Shown here: positions 37,184 through 48,799 of the stretch, one piece after another
How positions within the stretch are numbered: position 1 is the stretch's first letter
How the letters are laid out: each line of letters starts with the position of its first letter
Source: Phaseolus vulgaris
Taxonomy: Eukaryota; Streptophyta; Magnoliopsida; Fabales; Fabaceae
NCBI RefSeq assembly: GCF_000499845.2
Contig: NC_023749.2
Location: 6,605,030 to 6,669,029, forward strand
DNA length: 64,000 nt
Direction: 5' to 3'
Program-made: the position numbers and the translations under genes
Notes under the pieces: model-generated
What the model was told of the DNA's origin: nothing
The model's database searches: none
The model's input: the letters and a program-made list of their open reading frames with translations, nothing else

Positions 37184-37957
37184 GGTTGACAAAATATCTA
37201 CCAATACACAAATTCTAAACTACACATACGAAAAAAATTACAAATTAAGTTGTCAAAAATGTTTACCATACATGTTATAAATATTTACTGATTTTTCTTA
37301 TCATGGTATAACCATATACTTAATTACTAGTATTTAGTGTGCAACATATTTACACAAAAAAATAAATCTAAAACCATGAATAGTCTCACTTAACTATAAG
37401 CTAAGATGAGACACACACCAAAAGTTCATTGGTTGTCCTTGGAAGTGTAGAACAAACATAAAACATGTTGAGAAACTTAACAAGGACAAGACAATGTTCA
37501 TGATAACTCATACATGAACATGAACGTTGAGAGCTATAAGATTGTATTTGCACGTTCTTGTCAACTTTGAAGACAATTTAGTGATCATGCTTATGCTTGC
37601 ATAGATCTTCCACCATTAATTGAACTACAAAACACATTCCCCTCTTTTGACTTGGATACCTAAATTGGCTTATTGTGCCCTAATAGAACAGAACGTGTTT
37701 CTTGCCATCTTCAAAAAAAATGGGAGCCATAGTTCTTCAAAGAAAGAATCAAACCTACTAAGGAAGGCCCCATATATAGTACTTTTTCACTATTTTTCAA
37801 CCTATATATATTAATAACTTCCTTTTTTAAGGGTGTGAAAAAAATCCTTTTCCTTAATCTTGTTATCTTTAAAGTTCCACAAGTAGTGGTTCAATGATTT
37901 ATGTACCCTTAGGAATAAGAAATTTTTTCTTCAAATGGTACACGAATATTTGTCAAT
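37184..37957. other. Intergenic region
   Basis: No gene supported. Slightly higher GC at 37430-37760, without domains or transposon ends. Confidence 0.5.
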
Positions 37958-37960
37958 AAT

Positions 37961-38305
37961 CACTAAAAAAAAAATTATGAAATAAAAACTAAGTTTAGAA
38001 AAAAAAATAATTAATTGTTATAGTGACTAAATTAAATATTATTATAAAGATTAAAAAAAATTATAAATTAATTTTTATTATTATTAAATGGTTTCTAATT
38101 GATATATAATTAGCAACTAAGGTTTTTGTTACAATTGGTCGTTAAAATCTTGATAGTTAATTAGATACCAATTTAGAAATCATTTAACAATAATAAAAAC
38201 TAATTTAGAAACAATTTTTTTTTAATGATATCTAATTTAGTTACTATCATAACTAATTATTTTTTTTTCTAAAATTAATTTTTATTTCATGATTTTCTTG
38301 TAGTG
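37961..38305. mobile_element. CACTA-type fold-back MITE (copy 4)
   Basis: 345 bp with ends CACTAAAAAAAAAA and ...TCTTGTAGTG, and 3-bp TSD AAT (37958-37960 and 38306-38308). It is more diverged than copy 1 but co-linear with it. Confidence 0.82.
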
Positions 38306-38559
38306 AATACTATAATATAATAATATATTATAAAAAATTATAAAGTTTTTATAATATATTTCTCTGTTTTTAGTCTGAATTTTTTAGACAGATTTTTACA
38401 TATAATTCCACAAATTAATTATTACATCCTTTTAGAGAGTCAACCTTTTCTTATTATGAGTTATATATTTTTTTGACTTATTTTCAGGTCTTAAAGTAAG
38501 TTTTATATGTAATACAATTTCAACTTTCTAATCAATTAAATCTTTCACATGCCAATAAT

Positions 38560-39999
38560 TGTAACAGCGTGCTTTTTTTAAAAGGAACAGAAACATTCTT
38601 CTTCACACCACAGTACCATTTTTTTTCTTTTTCTCTCTCTCCAATTATCTTCTCTCTCTTAATTTTTCTCCCAATTCTTCATCTATTTTAGAATCTGATC
38701 ATACCACGCTGTAGCAGAGGAGTTAAGGAACATTTCTACCCGATCAGATTTTCAAACAGAGTAAGTTCATTTTTACTCTAAATATCCTTTGTTCTCTGTT
38801 TTTCCTTAGGATTTAGTCATCAATCTTGGTGGGGTCAGTTGAAAAGTTTAATCCTCTCAACTTATTCTATTATATACTGAATTTTTGTTCTGTTTGGATA
38901 ATTTGCATTAGGCCTGTAAATCTTGAAGCTTATCCAAACGGTGGGGAATAAAATTCTAAAAGTTGCTTGGAAAGCAAGCAATTGAGGTAAGGGAAGCTAA
39001 ATTTAATTTTTAATAGCACCCTAGGATAGAAGATCTGAATGCGGAAGGGACGTGGTCCCAATATTCAATTTTTCTTGCAGGGATGTTGTGTGTTTATATA
39101 TATTGGGTTGTTTGTTTATATATTATTTAAATTTGTGGAAATATTCGGTTTTGATGATTTAGTATTAAAGTGTATTTTTTTTTTTATGTCAAATAGACTT
39201 TTGAATATTTTGGATCACTTTTTGAATTATATTGTATGACGAAATGGTATGGAATTGAATTCATACATTTGGGATAATGTATGAACTGATGTTAGTTGTG
39301 TATTAAATATTGATGTCGGGATAATGTATGGACTGATGTTTGTTGTGTATTAAGTATTGATGCCTATGTGGTAACAGAGATCTCCGAGCTTCACTGATGA
39401 TCTAAGTCACATTGACTAAGATATCAGGTGGTGAGAAGCTGATGGGGGAGTTCATGCACACCGTGACATATGAGATGCACGGCTTGGGTTGTATTGAACT
39501 TACCCTGATCCTTTCTGTTGGATTCGCTGGTAATCTTTGGATCAGGTGTTAGTCTCTGGTAGGACTTACTTAATATGGGTCTTCCGGAAGACGTTGTTTG
39601 TTGAATATTCTGGATGTGTAGATCCATGTGAGATCTATGTGATTGTTTATTGTTGAGATTTGAAGAAAATTGAATAATTTGATAAATTGATCATGTAATT
39701 TGGTTTTCTCTTTGGATTTAAGTGTGTATATTATAAAATTCTATTTTTAGTCGCTTACCCTTGCTTTTCTTACTGTGTTTGAACTGCGATGACTGTACTA
39801 TGTACCCGAGCAGATGACCATACAGGTGCAGGAGAACCTTAGAGGTTACAGAGTTTTATTTTGAGCTGTGAATATGTAAATATTTGTATTTCTATAAATC
39901 CTAATCATGTATTAGGAATATTTTGAAAAACTGTAAGCTTGTATAGAATTATGTAGAACCGGTATTGTAATAGTTATATGTAAATTATGGGGTGTTACA
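38560..39999 (-). mobile_element. Solo LTR, TGTAACACCCC...GTTACA family (copy 2, inverted)
   Basis: 1440 bp with TGTAAC and GTTACA ends and a perfect 5-bp TSD ATAAT (38555-38559 and 40000-40004). On the - strand it aligns with solo LTR copy 1 over most of its length (for example the segments around CTCCCCCATCAGCTTCTCAC and GTACATAGTACAGTCATCGC) but is about 250 bp longer. No internal retroelement sequence adjoins it. Confidence 0.9.
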
Positions 40000-40004
40000 A
40001 TAAT

Positions 40005-43000
40005 CATTAGAAATCTCTTAGCATACAATTAAGAAAAATGGGTTACGTGTAATGTCGTAAAAAAATTATAATATTCGTACAATGTGAGCTGTCATAAAAG
40101 AAAAAAAAATGTGTAATATGTGAAATCCAATCATACTAGCTATAGTTAGTGGTAAGAAGGTGCGAGGAAGACGCTGTTGTTGAATTTAACATGATGAAAG
40201 CAAACAATTCAATAATACTTTCAATTAATTTTGGCTCGTTAAATCAAGTCCTTTGTTTCATCATCTTGTTATAAAGATAGTATTTTGTAAAAAAGATAAT
40301 TATTCTTTTAGAGTTTAATATTATATTTTTTATCATATTTTTATATAGAGTGAAATTTCTACACTACTCATATCAATTCTATCGTGAAAATATATTACTA
40401 GAAAATTATTAAATAAAAATTAATTTTAAAAATAAAAAACAATTAGTGATTAATTAGATATTATTTTTAAATTTTAAAAACATTATTAGTTTTTAAAATA
40501 ATTTTTTTTATTAATAAATTTTTAAATTATATCAAATTAATTAGTTAAAATTTTGATAGTTAATCAAATATCAATTTAGAAACTATTTTTTAGTAATAAA
40601 AAATATTTTTTAATATTAATAATTATTTTAGTTTATAAAATATTATTTAATTTATTTAATATAATAATTAATTATTTTTTAAAATTAATTATTATTTAAT
40701 AAAATAATAATAATAATAAATAAGACTCGGTAGTATTAATGATATGATATTTCTAACAAATATATTATGATAAATATTTAATACATGTACTATCTTAAAA
40801 AATGAAATTTAAATCTAATTTAATATATTATAAAATAAAGTTTGCATTTCAGGAGTATATATTATATTTTTGGTCATATATATGTAGATGACATAAAATC
40901 TCAAATAAATATATGTTCTTCAAATTCATATTATTATTATTATAAAATACATAAAAATATGTACTAATAATAAAATTATTGATATTCTAATATTAATATA
41001 GTTGTATGATTTAATACATATGTGTGTGTATGATTTAATCAATATCTTCTACAATAATAATTAACAGTCAAGTACAGGATTGACTTTAAGTACTTAATAG
41101 TAAAATATAATCCGAGACTACATAATAAAATATTTTTAATACATTGTAGACATGAATATTTACACATCATAAACTTATTGTTTATAATTTATTGCAAGTA
41201 TAATTTCTAAATAATTATTATGAAGTTTAATTTTACGTTTTATTAGCACAAATATTTTTTATATTCACAACCAATTAAAAATCATCTTATAAATGTATAG
41301 GTTTTAGAATAATTATTTTTAAAGTAACCAATTTACCATTAAATAACATTACTTAATTATTGGTATAAAAATATGATATAATGTATCTTAATTATACTAA
41401 AATGACCAACTTTAAAAATAAACGTGTCTTTCTTATTAGGTTAGGTCCGATGTTTAGTCATTTATGAATCGTTTTTTCGATTTGTTTATCTAACATTATG
41501 AAGGAACACAAGTTAATGAATCACAATCAATTAAATTTAATCATCCTTAATGACTCAATTAAGACAGAATCATGACTAGAAGTGGAGAGGTTATAATTTA
41601 GGCTATATATACTAGATTATGCTCTACAAAAACTATCATCTAATAAACAACACAATGAGTACTCACAACTTCTATTTTATATTATACTCATTATATTTTA
41701 TGTTTTTATTGACTTGAGCGTCGTAACTCTCATTCCTAAAAGGATGAATCACTAAAACTTGAAGGAAGACCACTAAAAATTCATTCAAATGCTTATCGAC
41801 TTCAAATTGGTTACAACACTCATCATTAATTATTTGTACAATATAGTTTTTGATAAAAAAAAAATTACATCATTCATGATCCTCTTTTTTCCTTCTATTT
41901 CTCTCTTTTTGACGTGCAAAATCAATGTAGATTAATTCTCAATCAACAATTAAGAGATAAACTACAAGATAATTAATTAGCCATTGACGAATATTAAACT
42001 TCCAAGTTCTCTGCTTTGTCATGGTGCATCCATCTAGAATGTACGAGTCAAATAACTGCACTGTTTTTCATTGGTCACTGGAAAATTTACATGTTTAAAA
42101 TTCAATTTCAGGTATTTTAATCTAATATATACTTTAAGTGTACTGCATTTGATGTGCATATTTTATTAAAAGTGAAGAGATGCAACAGTTAAATTAGCCT
42201 AACTTTTGAAAATATTAAATGCTTTTGAGTACACGGTTTCGTAGTACAAAACATCACTATCACAAAAAACAATTGTAATTAATAATAATTAAGGATTACC
42301 TTACTTAGGAAAAAAAATTATTGCATAGTTAGTCAATTCATTCACGATTATTTCCAATCAAGGATACTGTTTTGGGAAAAATAAAATAAAATGAACAGGG
42401 AATAATAAGAAATATCTTATTTAATAAACTCCATATAAATTTGTATTGAAGAAACGTGAGTGGTGTTTATTAGTTTAGTATTATTTTAGTGATTTGTGCT
42501 TAGATACTATACTAGAAAAAATATCTGTTTAAAATGGATTAGTTTTGGAGTTTTTAAAATAATTTATAACCCATTTAAGTAACAATTTTATGAAAAAGAA
42601 GCACTTTGTTTTTAAATCGGTTTCTAATTAATTTTTTTAAATCGATTCTTCTCATAACGTTTAAATCAGTTTTGCTCTTATCTAATTTAAACAATAGTTT
42701 TATAAAATGCTTTTAGAAATAACCAACTAAAATTATATTTTTTTTCAAATGATTTTACCGTTATTTGTTTGTGTCTGAAACCTGAATAAAAAAAATATGA
42801 TTATTTCCGGATACACTAAAGTTTATCCATATCAACAAAATATAAGGATAATATAAGGATAGTATGAAGGGGAAATTTGGACATAATCATATGAATTAAG
42901 AAAAAAAAATCATATTATTAAAACTTCATTCTTAAATGTTAAAAACAAAATAATTTTTTTTATAATAGCTTTTATGTTAGACAGATTATAAAATTTAAAA

Positions 43001-44588
43001 TATCAATTATACTATTTATATTTCAAGTATTACACATCAAGTAACAACAATTATCTTAAAATCATACTATTTTACCATCAATATCAATAATAATAAAAAA
43101 TTATTTTATTAATAAAAATGAGTGAAGACCTTCATTAATTTATTTAAAAATAAATAAATACTTATTTCCAACAAATTACAATCAAATAGTTATTTTTTTT
43201 TGCTTTCCATCATAGCCAAGACTCACCCAAATGTTACAATATACTTTTTGTCTTTTTTTAATTTATATATTTTGCTATCAAGGAGGAAAACACCTTAAAT
43301 TCAGTAAATTCCAAGAAAAAATGACAAAAACAAAATGAAAAGAAACTCAAAATTAGAAAGTATAAATGTCAAATAAAAAATTAGTACCTAGCATGCATAG
43401 AAAAATATAATGTATATTTTGTCCACAACTCTAAATTAGAGAGGTTCTCAGAAGATTCCTACGAAATCCTTGTAATGAATAAAGATATTTTATACTCATG
43501 ATTTTCTCTATAAATTAAACTTATATACAAATAGTCTCACTATGCTATTCTATGTTTTTATGATATTTTACCTAATCCAATGTACTTTTTTTTTAATATG
43601 TTAAGTGTGAAATATAGGAACACTTTTCACAAAAGTTAGCTTGTCTCCATTGACAATGCATTAATGTATTATACATGATTGACATCCTCATAGAATTTGT
43701 GGTCGAGATGAACCTATAAATGATAACCGAGCACATTTTAAGAATTTGGCTCAGTTACCACTTAAAGAAGCAGATTAACATAATCAAACTAATAGAAGGA
43801 TTAATTCAATTATTCATCAGATTAGGGGTGATAATGTGAATTTATCTCTGGCAAAGGTTCACTTTGCGTAAAGAGTATGTACTGGTCGGTCCTGTATAAG
43901 AGGTAATTTGTGAATTTGCAAGATAGTCCGCATAAGAAATATTTTTAAAAAAATCATTAATTATAAAAAACATATTTCTATTGTTGAAAAATAAAAATAA
44001 AATTTTATTGTTGCAATTCATTCAATTAAGATAAAAATATGAATTCAAGTTCGAGGGTGTTTGAAAACTTGATTAAAAGTAATTAAAAGAAAATTACATT
44101 TATTTTCCTTATAAATGTATTAGAGTATCTTATCAAAGTTTTGTTACAAAATATTTTAATTAAGATGACTAATTGTTTAACTAAGTATCTTATTGAAATA
44201 TTTTCTTTATATTATTAATTTTACTAACAAATTTCTAACAAATTTTAAATATAAGAGTTTACTTAAAACTAAATCTAGTATCACTCTTAATATTAACCCC
44301 TTTAGATGATTAAAATGAAACTTTATTTTTTTAGTACATTAAATTCAATCTTTAAAAATAAAACAAATTAAAAGTTACATTGCAATAATGAGTGAGTGGT
44401 GTATGCATGACAAACCTAAGCAAATCAACGGACTAAAATAGTTAATTTACTTCATATTTTTTTATAGGGGACTGCCTGCATTATCATCCCTAATCGGAAT
44501 ACCTTCGCAAAGTAGGTGTCGCCACACGTAATTCACTTCCCCTTAGTCATGATTCGATCTCTTGAACCCAATGGTCAAAAGGCTGAGT
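40005..44588. other. AT-rich region with decayed repeats, no gene
   Basis: About 4.6 kb. 40396-40700 is a strongly decayed CACTA-type MITE copy (mirrored TTAGAAACTATTT blocks). 40795-40905 may be a decayed copy of the small TG...CA repeat. 41440-41760 contains GACTTGAGCGTCG, related to the LTR remnant at 10690-11030, without boundaries. 43740-43900 reads for about 35 codons as protein-like sequence (IHQIRGDNVNLSLAKVHFA) but is broken by stops and not identifiable. Confidence 0.5.
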
Positions 44589-44597
44589 CTTGACCTA
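44589..44597. repeat. 9-bp target-site duplication (left) of MITE A
   Basis: CTTGACCTA; matches ATCGACCTA at 44893-44901 in 7 of 9 positions. Confidence 0.5.
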
Positions 44598-44892
44598 GAC
44601 TGTTTCTTCCTACACCTCAATACATTCTTCTCTCACCTCCATAAATTTTCGAATTTTCAAAAATGTTCTTCTATAATATTTCAGATTACGTAATCCGGAA
44701 GTCATTTTTCAAATTTGTAATTAGCTTATGGATTACATAATCCAAAAACATTTTTTCAGATGCATGATTACTTTCCGGATTACATAATTCGGAAGTCTTA
44801 TTTAGCTTATGGATTATGTAATCCAAAAGTATTTTTTCAAATGAGTTTCCGGATTACATAATATGAAAACTACTCTATGAACAGAAACAATC
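44598..44892. mobile_element. Mutator-type MITE A
   Basis: 295 bp. The left end is GACTGTTTCTTCCTACACC and the right end ...GAAACAATC, whose reverse complement GATTGTTTC matches it. A degenerate 9-bp TSD flanks it. The interior consists of palindromic units around GGATTACATAATCC, repeated four or more times with spacers of 35-55 bp. It is the same family as MITE B next door. Confidence 0.65.
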
Positions 44893-44979
44893 ATCGACCT
44901 AATACCTCGGGTGGGTACAGTGGAAGGAGCCCATCAACATCCCTTTGTCGATGATATCAAGAAAGTTAAATTGCCCTCA

Positions 44980-44988
44980 AATGGAAAA
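44980..44988. repeat. 9-bp target-site duplication (left) of MITE B
   Basis: AATGGAAAA, identical to 51766-51774. Confidence 0.85.
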
Positions 44989-45121
44989 GACTGTTTCTTC
45001 CTGCACCTCCAAAGGTTCTTCTGGCACCCCCATACACAACATGAAAATACATTTTTAACCTTCTTGTGTCACCCCCATAAAATAGCTTATGGATTATGTA
45101 ATCCATACATGCATTTAAAAG

Positions 45122-45131
45122 AGACTTCCAA
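45122..45131. repeat. Target-site duplication (left) of the inverted LINE
   Basis: AGACTTCCAA, repeated at 51530-51539 directly after the poly(A). The first A may belong to the tail, giving 9-10 bp. Confidence 0.8.
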
Positions 45132-46686
45132 CAGCAATTGGCCTGTAATCTTTAATGGAATCAGCACCCTGAACCTTTGGAATAAGAGATACCACATTAC
45201 TGTTCATTCCAGGGAGAACCCAGTTTTGTTTAAAAACTGTTGAACAGCATTGCAAACATCTGTCCCAATAATTTCCCAGCAAGAATGATAGAAAACACCA
45301 CCAAAACCATCAAGACCAGGAGCACTATTATCGTTAAGATTAAAAACAGCATTTTTAATTTCAGAAAAATTTGGACATTTAATCAACATCATATTCTCCT
45401 CAGAGGAAACCATCGTAGGAATATAAGTACCAATAAAATCTTCCATAGTATCAGTATCCAGAACATTAGAAATAGACTCAGCATAAAGATTTTTATAAAA
45501 ATCCAAAATATGATCCTCAATGATTTTAGGATCCTCCGTAACCTCATTATCAATCCGTAAACGATGAATCCCACTAGAATTATTTCTCCTTTTGACCACC
45601 GCATGGAAAAAGCAGTATTTCGATCACCATCCTTGAACCATAACATCCTAGCCCTTTCTTTCCAAAACAAATATTGACAGTGAAGAGCATGATCAAGCTC
45701 CTCCTTAGCAATCTTTTCTTGACAGAGAAGTCCATCACTATCAGACAAACTAGCAATCTCTAAGCTTTTTTGAATACCAAGAAGGATGCCCTGCTTAAGA
45801 AGAACTCCATTATGAACATTACCAAAAGAATTTTTATTCCAGTCTCGGAGCTCAAGTTTCAACCTTTTTAACTTATGTTGCAAGAAAAACATAGGACAAC
45901 CAACAACCTGATTAGCCCAAGAATCATGAATAAGCTTTAGACACGAAGTATCCTGAAGCCACATCGAAAAGAAACGAAAATTACTAACCTTCCGCAAAGA
46001 ATTACTGGCAAGACTAGCAAGAATAGGGGAATGATCAGAACAATTTTTAACAAGAACCTGATAAGTACAAGATTCCCATTCATCCAGACACACTCCATTA
46101 CATAAAGCCCTATCCAGTCTTCTGTGAATTCTATGCAACCCTCTCCTTCCGTTACACCAAGTATAATAAGATCCAGTAAAAGGCATACAAGAAAGATCAT
46201 TAGTATTAATCCAGTCCAGGAATTCATTACAAGAAACCTGATTAGGAGCCACCCCCCCTTTACAGTCATCCGTCGAGAGCACAACATTAAAATCTCCCAG
46301 AATACACCAAGGCCCTGTGAAGAAACTAAGATCCCTCCATAAAAATCGTCTAGACAAGTATGTGTTAGCACCATAAACACATGCAAAGCTAAAACTTGTA
46401 TCCTGCAGACAACAAGTTACAGAGATAAATTGATCATTAACCAATAAATTTTGGACAAGATTAGGAACCGACAAACACCAAAGCTTAGCAACTTTATTAA
46501 CAATAGGAGACGTAGCCACCAAATGCATATTAACAGATTTGAAAAGGACGTCGAAAGCATTAGTGTACTGGGTTCAGCAAGAAAAACCAGGAGAGGTTTA
46601 TGTAGGTTAAGTAAACTAAGCTACATCTCCACAGTTTTGTGGTTTCCCAATCCTCTGACATTCCAAAAAAATGAAGAGACCTTCAT
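45132..46686 (-). pseudogene. LINE ORF2, 5' part: endonuclease and RT N-terminus
   Basis: ORF2 starts at ATG 46686-46684 (MKVSSFFWNVRGLGN, the usual APE endonuclease N-terminus). A TAG in the first 25 codons and a frameshift before 46528 precede the main frame. The endonuclease catalytic motifs are visible: LGDFNVV (Mg-binding and catalytic Asp/Asn) and NCSDHSPIL (terminal SDH). The frame then runs through the linker (WKERARMLWFKDGDRNTAF) and, after a frameshift near 45600, the start of RT (FSEIKNAVFNLNDNSAPGLD, GFGGVFYHSCWEIIG, VVSLIPKVQGADSIKDYRPI). A 4-base deletion after FLNKTG puts a stop at 45204. The sequence ends abruptly at the inversion breakpoint. Confidence 0.88.
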
Positions 46687-48307
46687 TGTAACGTTGTAGA
46701 GAGAACTGCCTTAGCAGTTTTCCTGGATTTACCAGTCCCCTTAGGTGGTCTCCCTGATTTTCTTTTAGTGCGAACTGTTTCCTCCCCATTATCACTGTCA
46801 TCCTCCTCCATGTCATTAGAGTCAGCCCAAAATTTTGAAACAACCTGATTTTCAATATGATCAGAATTAATTCCAACAATGGTAGGCAGAATAGTTGACG
46901 CTCCAATATGAGAATCACCTCCCACATCTGTAGTTTCCAAACCATCAAGAGAAGAAAAGTGATTTTGAAGGACCAACGATATTGCTTTAACATCCCCAAG
47001 ATATGTAGCCTTCCGAGGGGAGGTATGAGGCGATTGAGATGGTACAGTCACAATAGCAGAGACCTCCACATTAGGAACTGGTGCATTAGTATCCGCATGT
47101 GATTTAACCTTCCGAGGAGAGGTAGTACGCAACGGAGATGGTACAATCACAGGAACACATACCTCCACATGATGATCATCAATAAAAGTTGTTGAATTTG
47201 ACTCTGAGTCCTTAGCTTGCATAACAGCAAGTGAATCCAAAGTGGGAGTGGACAACCCCTGCTTGGGTGAGGACCTATCATGATCTGAAGCATCCTCAAG
47301 AGGAGGCATATCTGCAAAATAATCCTCCCCTCCACCTGTTTCGTCAACTTTCAACTTATCAATAAGGCCTTCCACGAGTTTTGTCTCTGGATCTTTTTTT
47401 CTATATTCTTTACGTTGTTTAGGAATCACGGTCCTCCCTTGGTCCCGTTAATCAGAAGATGCCTTCTGAGAAGGTTTATGTTGAGGCCCAAGAACACGAC
47501 CCTGGTCATGGATCGCCCGACACTGAGCAAGCTCGTGCCCAATCATCTTACAATGAGAGTAATGGAGGGAGCCATTCATATTCCACACCAGCTACAAAAG
47601 CAAAGTCTGGACGTTCAACCAAAAGTTGATCGGAGAGAGGGGACAGTAGATCAATATCCACCAACACTCTAGCAAACATACCCCTATTCTTTCTCATAGT
47701 ATGCTCATTCAAAGACAAAGGAGCACCAAGGCCTCTAACAATGGAATATATTGTCTTTGGTTTCCAATACTCCAAAGGCAATTGGTAGATTCTAACCCAT
47801 GTCTGAGCTTTGGTACTCTTCATGGTACCTGGGACAAAGTCTTTTGTCCAGGCAAACAATCTCAATAAACCAGGAGATAACTTCAGCGAACCCATCCCGA
47901 GGGCCCATTGCATGTCTTCTATATAAGCGAACTCAAACTCATAGAAACCCTTTCCAAGAGGAATTGCTTTCCATGGTCCAAGAGCTTTCCACGCCGGCTG
48001 CAACTTTTTAGTTAAATCCAGGTGTGTAAGAGGTTTATCCCCCTTAGATAGAATAAGCCGACCATGGAGATGGGTTTTGCAATCCTCAAGACCAGCCAAG
48101 TAATCTGCCTCATCAATCCGAACAGCAATCATGTCACCCGTAATACAAGGAGTAGGTAGCTGGGACAAAGGAATGTCACATGTATTTTCCAAAGCCTGAG
48201 CAAAAGTCTTCCTTTGACCGGATATAATATTTTTTTTTATTAGGACATACTTCCCGATCCATCAAACAAGGCCATGGTATGAGAAAACCCGCAAAACCCT
48301 CCGTCAT
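46683..48307 (-). pseudogene. LINE ORF1 (DUF4283-type nucleic-acid-binding protein)
   Basis: ORF1 starts at ATG 48307-48305 (MTEGFAGFLIPWPC). It shifts frame in a run of nine A's, continues as a DUF4283-type domain (SGQRKTFAQALEN, GRLILSKGDKPLTHLDL, KGFYEFEFAYIEDM, WVRIYQLPLEYWKPKTI) and shifts frame again near 47555. It then gives the zinc knuckle YSHCKMIGHELAQC, in which the first cysteine of C-x2-C-x4-H-x4-C has become tyrosine. A TAA follows shortly after, and a long low-complexity acidic/basic C-terminus stays open to 46683 (KSGRPPKGTGKSRKTAKAVL). Its TGA overlaps the ORF2 start codon. It would have been an RNA-binding chaperone of the retrotransposition complex. Confidence 0.85.
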
Positions 48308-48795
48308 TTTAGAAGGCTAATAAGTTGTCACCAAGAACTTCCACAAGAACACGGAGCACCGCGCGAGCCAACCACTCCACCGCCACAAGAGCCACCCTCT
48401 TCACCAGACCTGCAGACGCCGCGCACCAGCCCAGCAACCACCGCGATCCGTCGCCCAGGCGCCGTCGCACAAACGAAAACCGCCCGCTGCCCACGCCGCC
48501 GCACCGGACTCTAGCACCGCACCGCGTCGTCGTCCTGTAGCTCCGTCGTGCCGCACCTTCAGCTATTCCGCTGATGAAGTGAGGCAATTTGACTTTGAAA
48601 GCAAACCAAAAACCCAATTCTGACGAACCAGAGCCACGCCAATCTAGAACCCTCTCCCCCTTCGACCACCCAACAAATATCTCCGCGAAAGCTTTATCCG
48701 TGCAGGAAAAACCTGCGCGAGAATTAAATGACCCGTGAAGGAGTTGGCGTGCGAGAATGGAAGAAAGAGCGGAAAGTGCAGATCCAAGCCAAAAG
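48308..48795 (-). other. GC-rich 5' UTR of the LINE
   Basis: About 490 bp between the inversion junction and ORF1, reading on the - strand. 48330-48560 is the most GC-rich DNA of the window, with many CG dinucleotides. L1-type elements carry internal promoters in the 5' UTR, so its presence indicates that the copy is close to full length. Open frames on both strands here arise from composition. Confidence 0.7.
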
Positions 48796-48799
48796 CAAC

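Noticed and set aside
44989..45020. TTCTTCCTGCACCTCC in the MITE termini resembling a miR482-type microRNA
   Set aside because: Only partial similarity, no matching miRNA* arrangement, and the sequence is plainly a transposon terminus.
45204..46528. Reading the - strand endonuclease/RT and the + strand RT/RNase H as two separate LINE insertions
   Set aside because: The halves abut at adjacent points of RT, share one poly(A) and one outer TSD, and no TSD or tail lies between them.
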